Positions 58,214 to 64,000 of a DNA stretch of 64,000 bases are shown here, in pieces (position 1 is the first letter of the stretch; every line of letters starts with the position of its first letter). This stretch comes from VRUE01 sp963840565 (GTDB lineage: Bacteria; Actinomycetota; Thermoleophilia; Solirubrobacterales; 70-9): assembly GCA_963840565.1 (NCBI GenBank), contig CAWIZH010000004.1:264613-328612 (forward strand), written 5' to 3'. The notes under the pieces are model-generated. The model had not been told where the DNA came from, made no database searches, and was given only the letters and a program-made list of their open reading frames with translations. The translations under genes and the position numbers were made by a program.

Positions 58214-59389
58214 TCAGGGAAGTCGAAGTGGAGTCGGGTGGTAGGTGGACTTGTCGGCGGTTGCCTCATGCACAACGAGTGCGCCGCTGCTGGCGAAGTT
58301 CCAGCCGAGAGTCAGCGCCAGGGTCCAGGGGGAGGCGAGATAGAGCTCGGTCTCCTCGACCCCATGGCGCTCTCGACAGGTGCGGATCGAGGCGACAATC
58401 GCGGCGGCAAGCCCGTTTAGGTCGAGCTCGTCGGCGCTGAAGCGGCCGGCCTCGCCGTTGGGAGGGAATACAGCCAGTTCCAGGCGCGCGCGATCCATCT
58501 CTGCGCGATGGGTACGCACTGCACGTGAGCAGTCGGCACTGGCACAGACGCGGACGACGATCAAGCCCGAGTCGTTCTGCGAGGGCAAGGGCGTGATCGT
58601 CCAACCCTGCGGGTCGGGCCGCGTTGCGGTCACGGTCACACCCGCTCGCGGGTGATCGGCCTCGATGGTCCAACCGGTGGTCTCGCGAAACTCCCAGCCG
58701 ATCAGGAATGCCGCTGCCAGGTGGACATTGCCACTGATATGGAGCAAGCGTTCCGTCGTCAGCTCGCCGAGGGCTGCACGAAGATCGGCGGTCGCCCGCC
58801 TGAGCGCTTCCCAATCGGCTGGGATCTGACCGTTTCTACCGTCTTCACCGGCCCAGTTGAGCTGAATCGGAGCCACATCGCTCCAGGGGATTCGGCCCCA
58901 GCTGTCGACCCTGGCCGTCGGCTGTCCGATCTCCACGTCCCGCAGGTAGCGGCGCAGCAGCTGACCGGAGAAGACTTCAAGCTGCTCGTCGGTGTCCTTG
59001 TCCGGATCGAGAAAGAGCCCTTGAAAGGCCCGCAGGTTGAGGCCGGCCTCGTTTTCAAGCGACTCGATCTGCTCCTCGCCAACACCGTCGAAGACTGCGG
59101 CGAGGAAGAAGCCCTCGTCACGGTCCAACCGGTGGCGAACCGCCTCCAGCTCGACGCTTCCGATGAACCAGGAGTCGAGAACCTGCTCGGTGAAGTGGAG
59201 GATGCAGCCACAGCACTCGTCGCGGATTGCCGCTCCCGCCACCTCCTCGTTCAAGCCTCCGGCGCCGAGGTCGCGCAGGTCCCTCCACATCGGCACCCCC
59301 CGCAGTCGCAGCATGCGGTCCAGCTCCTCGGCAACAGGAGGCGGCGACCCGTTGCTCCAGCCGTAGCTGAGAAAGAGTGGTGAAGCCAT
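58214..59389 (-). CDS. TIR-SAVED effector of CBASS
   Basis: 391 residues. The TIR domain (about 1-150) starts PLFLSYGWSNGSPPPVAEEL, continues LRLRGVPMWRDLRDLGAG (BB-loop region) and has the candidate catalytic Glu in GSVELEAVRHRLDRDEG. The SAVED ligand domain (about 190-391) shows ERLLHISGNVHLAAAFLIGW and ETELYLASPWTLALTLGW. In known TIR-SAVED proteins, binding of cyclic oligonucleotide assembles TIR filaments that hydrolyse NAD+ and stop growth. First gene of the operon; its TGA overlaps the CD-NTase Shine-Dalgarno. Confidence 0.93.
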   Translation of the reverse strand: MASPLFLSYGWSNGSPPPVAEELDRMLRLRGVPMWRDLRDLGAGGLNEEVAGAAIRDECCGCILHFTEQVLDSWFIGSVELEAVRHRLDRDEGFFLAAVFDGVGEEQIESLENEAGLNLRAFQGLFLDPDKDTDEQLEVFSGQLLRRYLRDVEIGQPTARVDSWGRIPWSDVAPIQLNWAGEDGRNGQIPADWEALRRATADLRAALGELTTERLLHISGNVHLAAAFLIGWEFRETTGWTIEADHPRAGVTVTATRPDPQGWTITPLPSQNDSGLIVVRVCASADCSRAVRTHRAEMDRARLELAVFPPNGEAGRFSADELDLNGLAAAIVASIRTCRERHGVEETELYLASPWTLALTLGWNFASSGALVVHEATADKSTYHPTPLRLP

Positions 59390-59688
59390 CAGCTCACGGC
59401 CGAGTTGGTTTGCGTCGAGAGGTTTACTTTTCCGTCATATCTCATAGATAAGTTTCGTACCAGTGGTGTTGTTTGTCGGTATTTTTGCGAGGACACCAAC
59501 AATCTCATTGTGGGCGGACGGTAAAAGCCGCCTTTAGTGACGCAAATTGCAGGTTTCGCGGTCAGATTGGCGTGGTCCTGTTCGCGAGGTCATGGCTAAG
59601 GACTCCAGGCTCGTATATGCAGCAATTAGGTGCAGTTCAAGCCTTCGGATTCGCTTGGGCTCCGGCACTTGGCAAGATTCGCCCGACT
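59390..59688. other. Divergent promoter region between CBASS and the Abi-like gene
   Basis: 299 bp, notably more AT-rich than its neighbours (for example 59431-59458, TCCGTCATATCTCATAGATA and onward). TATCT-CAT-AGATA (59439-59451) is a small perfect inverted repeat that could be an operator for one or both transcripts. The open frame on the plus strand from 59473 has no Shine-Dalgarno and its content looks non-coding until ATG 59689. Confidence 0.45.
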
Positions 59689-60462
59689 ATGGCCGACCAC
59701 GAGACCTTCGAGGCTGCGAGCGAGCTGCTCCATTACATGATCGCCCGAGTCACCGACGGTGGCGAAGTCAGCAAGCCTGACTTCGCTGGAGCCCGACGGG
59801 TTGTACTCGCTGACTCGACCGGCAAGCGGCTCGCTCCGCAATGCGTGCGGATCTGCCGCGAGCCGGATGGCGTTTGGAGCTACATCAAGGGCCGCGATCC
59901 AGAGCTTCCAAGTTACGAGTCGCGACGCCAGTTCCTGCGCGAGGAGTTCGAGCCCCTGCTGGCGGCGCTTGAGGCTGCCGACGATTCTCCGCTGGACGCC
60001 TTGGTTTCCGAGAGGGCCGTGGCGATCAACGCCGTTTCGATCGAACAGGCCTGGGATAAGGCCCTCGAGCGTCGACGAGCCGATCCCGACGGAGCAATCA
60101 CGTCGGCGCGGACTCTGCTCGAGTCGGTCTGCAAGACGATTCTCGACGACCGCGAAGTCTCATATCGCGAACGCGACGACCTGCCCGCTCTCTACCGGGC
60201 GGTTTCAATCACCCTCAATCTTGCTCCGAGCGACCACACTGAGGAGCAGTTCAAGGCGATCCTGGGAGCGTGCACCACAGTCGTCAGAGAAATCGGCAGC
60301 CTGCGCAATCGCGTCTCGGATTCCCACGGTCCTGGGCGAGCCGGATATAGGCCAGCCGCTCGGCATGCAGCCCTCGCGGTCAATCTGGCCGGCTCGATGG
60401 CCCTGTTCTTGATGCAGACTCACGAAGCAAAGGCCCAGGAGCCGATGCAAACCGGGACTTAG
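59689..60462 (+). CDS. Abortive-infection-type protein with Abi_C/HEPN-like C-terminal domain
   Basis: 257 residues from ATG 59689 (MADHETFEAASELLHYMI); the frame extends 72 codons upstream but without coding character. The C-terminal half contains AITSARTLLESVCKTILDDR, LAPSDHTEEQFKAILGACTT and SLRNRVSDSHGPGRAGYRP, the typical Abi_C pattern with an R-N-x-x-S-D-x-H motif like HEPN RNases. It diverges from the CBASS operon, inside the element, so it may be a second independent abortive defence. N-terminal domain not recognised. Confidence 0.8.
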   Translation: MADHETFEAASELLHYMIARVTDGGEVSKPDFAGARRVVLADSTGKRLAPQCVRICREPDGVWSYIKGRDPELPSYESRRQFLREEFEPLLAALEAADDSPLDALVSERAVAINAVSIEQAWDKALERRRADPDGAITSARTLLESVCKTILDDREVSYRERDDLPALYRAVSITLNLAPSDHTEEQFKAILGACTTVVREIGSLRNRVSDSHGPGRAGYRPAARHAALAVNLAGSMALFLMQTHEAKAQEPMQTGT

Positions 60463-60473
60463 ACGACTCCTCC

Positions 60474-60492
60474 GTCCCCATGGCTGTCCCCA
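60474..60492. repeat. Short direct repeats inside the right element end
   Basis: GTCCCCA occurs at 60474-60480 and 60486-60492. The same heptamer occurs three times inside the left end (45008, 45019, 45031). Likely integrase arm-type sites. Confidence 0.6.
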
Positions 60493-60542
60493 CGCACGGA
60501 AACAATGTGGTGTTTGCAGGGGTGTTCACGTGGTTGTCCGCG

Positions 60543-60586
60543 GAGATGATGACCGAGGACGCCAAGTTCGCGCTTGGCTTCTAGGC
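60543..60586. repeat. Right attachment repeat (attR) of the mobile element
   Basis: 44-bp direct repeat of 44923-44966 with one mismatch (G at 60572). It is the displaced last 14 codons plus stop of the SufT-like gene, now without an upstream coding sequence. Confidence 0.9.
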
Positions 60587-60658
60587 GGGTCGCGGAGGAG
60601 CTGGCGCTGCGCGCCGATCGAGGAGAATCAAGCGAGATTTCAGATGGGCCGGTAAGCA

Positions 60659-60774
60659 CCCCCGACCCCGGTGATTGAAGTAACTCGCTCGCGGCCGTCA
60701 ACCCCTTCGGGGTCGCGCGCTTCGCACCCTTGACTGCCGCTCTTGCGGCGCTGGCTTTGCAGGGTAGGGCGGGG
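60659..60774. repeat. Nested hairpin repeat, family III, copy 2
   Basis: Outer C-rich CCCCCGACCCC and G-rich GGGTAGGGCGGGG ends enclose a stem GCGGC-C-GTCAA (60691-60701) with TTGAC-T-GCCGC (60730-60740). This encloses ACCCC-TTC-GGGGT (60701-60713) and a smaller GCG...CGC hairpin. Same order as the copy at 52.7 kb, with triloops TTC here and TGC there. Lies outside the element, 73 bp past attR. Confidence 0.78.
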
Positions 60775-60846
60775 AATGAGGATCTGGTTTCGTCCAGTCC
60801 GATACGGCGAAGCACTCCTAGCTAATCGCGCTAATCTGCTGTCGCT

Positions 60847-61716
60847 GTGAGCATGGAGACTGAGGAGACTCGAGGCGACGGCGCCCCGACCGAGGGGAAA
60901 ATGGAACGGGGCTGGCGCCTGACGAAGGCTGCGTGGGCTCTGATCCGGCGGGACCCGACGATGATCTCGATCGCGCTGATGGGCGCGGGCTGTGGGTTGG
61001 CGGGAGCCGGTGCGCTTCTCTACTTCTCCGGCTACCTCAGCTCTCCGAATCATTCGCGGGGCGACCTGGCGCTGGCGGCGATCATCGGCATCTACCCGAT
61101 GACCTTCCTCAGCGTCTTCTTCAACGTCGCCTTGGCCGGCGCCGCCGCGGCCAGCTTCGACGGCCGACCGATCGGCGTCCGGGAGGCGCTCGGCATCTCC
61201 TGGAGGCGGCTGGGTCGGATTGCGCAGTGGTCGCTGCTGGCGGCCGGAGTGGGACTCTTTCTGGAGCAGATCGCTTCGCGGATTCCTGGCGCCGGGCGCC
61301 TCGCGTCCTGGCTGCTCGGTGCCGCTTGGAGTCTGGCGACGATCTTCGCCGTGCCCCTGCTGGCACTCGAGGGCGCTGGTCCCCTCGAAACCGCCAAGGA
61401 GTCAGTGCACCTGATCAAGAGTAAATGGGGAGAGGGGATTACCGGCTTGGCCGGCATCGGTGTCTGGACCGTCTTCGCCATGATCCCGGTAGGGATCCTC
61501 TTCGGCGTTGGTCTCAGCGTGAGGAGTCATGACGCCACGCTAAGTGCCGCGCTGATCGCGATCGCGGTTGGGGCGATCCTGTTGGTCTCCGCCGTCTCGC
61601 TCGCCACCCAGCAGGTCTTCTCCGTCGCCCTCTATCGCTATGCAAACGGGACGCCCGACACGCGGGGTTTTGCCGCCGCCGACCTCGAAGAACCGTTCCG
61701 CCGCCGCGGCAGCTGA
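60847..61716 (+). CDS. Multi-pass membrane protein (DUF6159-like)
   Basis: 289 residues with about six hydrophobic segments: ISIALMGAGCGLAGAGALLY, AAIIGIYPMTFLSVFFNVAL, then WSLLAAGVGLFLEQIA, LGAAWSLATIFAVPLLAL, WTVFAMIPVGILFGVGLSV, ALIAIAVGAILLVSAVSLA. MERGWRLTKAAWALIRRDPT and PLETAKESVHLIKSKWGE resemble the DUF6159 family of actinobacterial membrane proteins. Role unknown. First chromosomal gene beyond the mobile element. Confidence 0.78.
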   Translation: MSMETEETRGDGAPTEGKMERGWRLTKAAWALIRRDPTMISIALMGAGCGLAGAGALLYFSGYLSSPNHSRGDLALAAIIGIYPMTFLSVFFNVALAGAAAASFDGRPIGVREALGISWRRLGRIAQWSLLAAGVGLFLEQIASRIPGAGRLASWLLGAAWSLATIFAVPLLALEGAGPLETAKESVHLIKSKWGEGITGLAGIGVWTVFAMIPVGILFGVGLSVRSHDATLSAALIAIAVGAILLVSAVSLATQQVFSVALYRYANGTPDTRGFAAADLEEPFRRRGS

Positions 61717-61797
61717 CCGGCCTGGCTCACCTCAGCCGACGGCCGACGGTAGGAGCGTTCCCGCTTCCGCTTCGCGCGATGTGCGACGCGTTCCCGG

Positions 61798-62169
61798 TTA
61801 GTTTTTGCCCGCTTCCAGGCGCCCGTAGCGATCTTGCAAGCGCACTACATCCTCAAGATGTGGTGTCGAGACCTCCAGTACCACCGAATCCTCGAGGGCC
61901 TCGATTGAATGAATGGTGCCGGGTTCGTTCCGCCATGCCTGTCCCGGCTCGATCTCCTGCTCGTCCAGCTCCTCGGCGCTGGCCCCTCGGGTCAGTCGCA
62001 GCCTGCCCGAGAGTAGATAGGAGGTCTCGTCCTTCTCGCGATGGAACTGCAGGGAGAGCGCGTGACCCGCATTGACGACGAGGAGCTTGCCCGCGTAATT
62101 GTCGGTGTGAGCCCACCAGATCTCGTGCCCCCAGGGCTTCTCGACTCGCCGCGGTTCCCTCTCGACCAC
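61798..62169 (-). CDS. Cupin protein of mannose-6-phosphate isomerase type II-like fold
   Basis: 123 residues. VEKPWGHEIWWAHTDNYAGK is the typical opening of small sugar-nucleotide-type cupins. LSLQFHREKDETSYLLSGRL gives the HxxxxE-type cupin motif 1, and PGTIHSIEALEDSVVLEVST motif 2 (His). The metal site appears largely kept. Such stand-alone cupins often act in sugar metabolism or bind sugars; no guanylyltransferase domain is fused. It lies 45 bp downstream of the HAD gene and may be co-transcribed. Confidence 0.85.
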   Translation of the reverse strand: MVEREPRRVEKPWGHEIWWAHTDNYAGKLLVVNAGHALSLQFHREKDETSYLLSGRLRLTRGASAEELDEQEIEPGQAWRNEPGTIHSIEALEDSVVLEVSTPHLEDVVRLQDRYGRLEAGKN

Positions 62170-62214
62170 GCCTGAACAGTACCCCCGGTGAGCCTGGCTC
62201 CCGGCTGTAGCTAT

Positions 62215-62865
62215 TCATCTCCGAGGATTCCCGAGCTTCAAGAGTGTCGGCAGCTCGACCATCGATTCGAAGGTGCTGGCCCCCTCACGCTCCAGGCGCT
62301 CGCGGCTGCCTTCGGGCGCATAGCCGAGCGCCGACATTCCGGCCGCCTTGGCGCCAGCCACACCGAATGGGCTGTCCTCGACGACGACACACTGCTCCGG
62401 CGGCGTGGCCATGCACGAGGCCGCGTGTAAGAACAAATCGGGCGCGGGCTTGCCCCGCCGGACTTCATCCGCTGAGTAGATTCGTCCGGCGAAGCGATTC
62501 CACAGGCCGGTGAGGCCGAGGGTGAAGCGCATCTTCTCTTGGCTGCCGCTGGAGGCAACGCAGGTGGGCAAGTCAATCTCGTCAAGCGCCTCAACGACGC
62601 CCGGAACGGATCGCAGCTCATGGCGAAATCCTTCGCGGACGGCGGTATCGAGTTCCTCCGCCCATTCCGAAGGCAGCGGACGCCCCAAGCGCTCGGCCAG
62701 GATTCGCAGCGTCGCCGGCATGCCCAGGCCGAGGAAGTCGCGAACGCAGTCCTCGTAGGTCATCTCCAGGCCGAGCGCCGAGATCCACTCCGCCTGGATG
62801 CGCAGCGAGATCCGGTCGCTGTCAACCAGCACTCCGTCGCAATCGAAGATCACGAGCCCGGCCAT
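62215..62865 (-). CDS. HAD-superfamily phosphatase (phosphoglucomutase/sugar-phosphatase type)
   Basis: 216 residues. Motif I LVIFDCDGVLVDSDRIS (Asp8, Asp10), motif II LPTCVASSGSQEKMRF, motif III RRGKPAPDLFLHAAS (Lys) and motif IV CVVVEDSPFGVAGAKAAGM. The helical cap sits between motifs I and II (subfamily I). Closest in style to beta-phosphoglucomutase and 2-deoxyglucose-6-phosphatase-like enzymes. With the adjacent cupin it may serve sugar-phosphate metabolism. Confidence 0.92.
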   Translation of the reverse strand: MAGLVIFDCDGVLVDSDRISLRIQAEWISALGLEMTYEDCVRDFLGLGMPATLRILAERLGRPLPSEWAEELDTAVREGFRHELRSVPGVVEALDEIDLPTCVASSGSQEKMRFTLGLTGLWNRFAGRIYSADEVRRGKPAPDLFLHAASCMATPPEQCVVVEDSPFGVAGAKAAGMSALGYAPEGSRERLEREGASTFESMVELPTLLKLGNPRR

Positions 62866-62928
62866 CCTCGCGATTACCTGCTCTCGTTCACCGGGCAGAA
62901 GAGACGTTTCTCTTCAACCTTGAGGTTT

Positions 62929-63831
62929 CTAGTTGCTTATTCGCGAGACTTCCGCGGCGAATTCCGGACCGGCCAGCGTTACTTCGCCGCGACCTGGGAA
63001 GTCCCCGGCCAGGGTCCCTGTCCAAGAGCCTTTCGAGCCCTTTGTTTGCTGGAAGGTGGCGGTTCCTTTGAACGGCGCCGGCGGTTCGAGAGTCGCGGAC
63101 GTGACGTGGCTGTCTTCTTCGGTCAAGGCGAAAGCGTTGTTTTTTGCGTCGGCTTCGATCGAGCGGATGATCGACACGCCGCGGTTGTGAACTTCCAGCA
63201 GCGAAGCGTTGAAGGTGGAGCCGTTGAGTTCGGGATGGGCTTCAGAGGTGATTTGGAAGGCGGCCGAGAAGATCCCCCTCGCTTCGGATGACGCGCTGAG
63301 GAGAGTCAACTTGAAATCCAGAGAGTTGCCAACTTCTTGGTCTTCGTGCTTGCTGCACGTCAGCTTCGGGCTGTTGGTGACCGTTCCCCTTGCCCGAGTC
63401 GCATGCACCGCTGTATATGCCTGCTCTCCCTCGAACTCGATTTGCCCTACCCAGGTCCCAGGCTCGACCGTTTCGGCCCCTCCCCGACAGTTGCCTTGTG
63501 GGAGCGGCTTCTGCTTTGGGTTGCCATGAGAATGGAAGCGCACGGAGACGCGCCCAAGTTTGCCGAGCCTTGTCTTGATCCGCGTCGGCGAGGTAAGTCC
63601 CTTCGCCGTATAGGAGGCCGATGAGCCCTTTTGCTTGGCGGTAAGCGTCACCGTTCCGTGATTGGCGAACACGGAGATCGAGTAGCCCTCGGAGCCCTTG
63701 AGCTGGAATTCCTCCGACTGACTTGGTCCAAATACGAGCTTTTTGCCCTTCGCGAATGCAGCGCCGGGCAAGACGAGGAGGGCGACTAGCGCGCCAACCC
63801 CAAGGACTCTGATCAAGGCTTGTCTTCTCAT
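62929..63831 (-). CDS. Secreted protein of unknown function
   Basis: 300 residues. Signal peptide RVLGVGALVALLVLPGAAFA, then a beta-rich body: KLVFGPSQSEEFQLKGSEGY, SISVFANHGTVTLTAKQKGS, WVGQIEFEGEQAYTAVHATR, GTATFQQTKGSKGSWTGTLA. Two cysteines only. No catalytic motif. I recall similar secreted proteins as multi-copy families in Solirubrobacterales but cannot name them. Probably surface-exposed. Confidence 0.75.
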   Translation of the reverse strand: MRRQALIRVLGVGALVALLVLPGAAFAKGKKLVFGPSQSEEFQLKGSEGYSISVFANHGTVTLTAKQKGSSASYTAKGLTSPTRIKTRLGKLGRVSVRFHSHGNPKQKPLPQGNCRGGAETVEPGTWVGQIEFEGEQAYTAVHATRARGTVTNSPKLTCSKHEDQEVGNSLDFKLTLLSASSEARGIFSAAFQITSEAHPELNGSTFNASLLEVHNRGVSIIRSIEADAKNNAFALTEEDSHVTSATLEPPAPFKGTATFQQTKGSKGSWTGTLAGDFPGRGEVTLAGPEFAAEVSRISN

Positions 63832-63874
63832 TGGCCCAGACTATTGGAGCAATCGGTGGGCAGGCAGGCTCCTC

Positions 63875-64000
63875 TCAGGGTGAAAGCCGAGGCTCCTCGG
63901 GTGGGATCTCCTCGGCGGTGGCGTCGAAGTCATAGTCACGGTCGGCGCCACGTCCGTTACTAGGGCTCGCGCCCATGCTGCTGACGCCGACCACCGCGAA
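63875..64000 (-). CDS. C-terminal end of an unidentified protein
   Basis: The minus-strand frame is open from the window edge to TGA at 63877-63875 and gives 41 residues, FAVVGVSSMGASPSNGRGAD and an acidic tail ending EEPRLSP. The GC3 pattern and acidic, Pro-rich C-terminus support a real gene end, but the family cannot be told from this piece. It lies 43 bp upstream of the secreted-protein gene in the same direction. Confidence 0.55.
   Translation of the reverse strand, partial: FAVVGVSSMGASPSNGRGADRDYDFDATAEEIPPEEPRLSP

Larger units (their letters stand above)
44923..60586. mobile_element. Integrative mobilizable element carrying a CBASS defence operon
   Basis: About 15.6 kb bounded by the 44-bp direct repeats in the 3' end of the SufT-like gene. 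It encodes a tyrosine integrase and excisionase (47.4-48.9 kb), a MobF relaxase (49.6-52.7 kb), a toxin-antitoxin pair, regulators and defence genes. No type IV secretion genes are present, so it would need a helper for transfer: an IME rather than an ICE. Integrase-type short direct repeats lie inside both ends. Confidence 0.88.

Noticed and set aside
59473..59688. 72-codon N-terminal extension of the Abi-like protein
   Set aside because: AT-rich with no Shine-Dalgarno and no codon bias; ATG 59689 fits better.

Overview
The window is high-GC bacterial DNA with closely spaced genes, frequent GTG/TTG starts and 1-8 nt gene overlaps. Several secreted-protein families here, to my knowledge, are typical of Thermoleophilia/Solirubrobacterales-like Actinobacteria: a 'MVVAIVALVVAMAGTGYAA' signal region, PLL-type propeller repeats joined to DxNxDG repeats, and RHS proteins with lectin-like modules. 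Taxonomy is inferred from this style, not from a marker gene.

Layout. 0-1.1 kb: end of thrC overlapping thrB (threonine synthesis). 1.3-15.6 kb: cell-surface block with a multidomain secreted S1 protease, a TolB-like propeller, a cupin and a 2747-residue RHS protein; the protease and the RHS protein share one laminin-G/ConA-like module. 15.9-26.5 kb: core genes gltB, coiled-coil protein, zinc-ribbon/FHA protein, SRPBCC protein, lipoprotein, class B PBP and a MarP-like membrane protease. Five long nested inverted repeats sit in the gaps of this stretch. 26.5-32 kb: accessory cluster with a TacAT-type toxin-antitoxin pair, three small regulators, a methyltransferase fused to an Mrr-type nuclease domain, an orphan IS1-type transposase and a Panacea-type toxin-antitoxin pair. 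32-45 kb: core genes HxlR regulator, xseAB, a secreted protein, addAB, a hydrolase, an unassigned structured RNA, a frameshifted HAD gene and a GNAT-SufT fusion.

44.92-60.59 kb is an integrated mobilizable element inserted in the 3' end of the SufT-like gene. A 44-bp direct repeat with one mismatch flanks it, and the repeat carries the last codons and stop of that gene. It encodes a tyrosine integrase, an excisionase, a MobF relaxase with a candidate oriT upstream, a DUF433/DUF5615 toxin-antitoxin pair, tandem XRE regulators, and defence cargo. The main cargo is a type II CBASS operon on the minus strand in which every gene overlaps or nearly abuts the next: TIR-SAVED effector, CD-NTase, E2, E1, JAB peptidase. 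E2 and E1 are separate genes rather than the usual Cap2 fusion. An Abi-C/HEPN-like gene diverges from the operon, and an AlbA_2-domain gene with small membrane proteins lies at the other end.

Beyond the element (60.6-64 kb) are a DUF6159-type membrane protein, a cupin, a HAD hydrolase, a secreted protein and the end of an unidentified gene.

The two most distinctive signals are (i) the CBASS-bearing element with split E1/E2 and clear att sites, and (ii) families of intergenic repeats whose 22-28 bp outer arms differ between loci but stay complementary within each copy, and which enclose hairpins whose stems change together.
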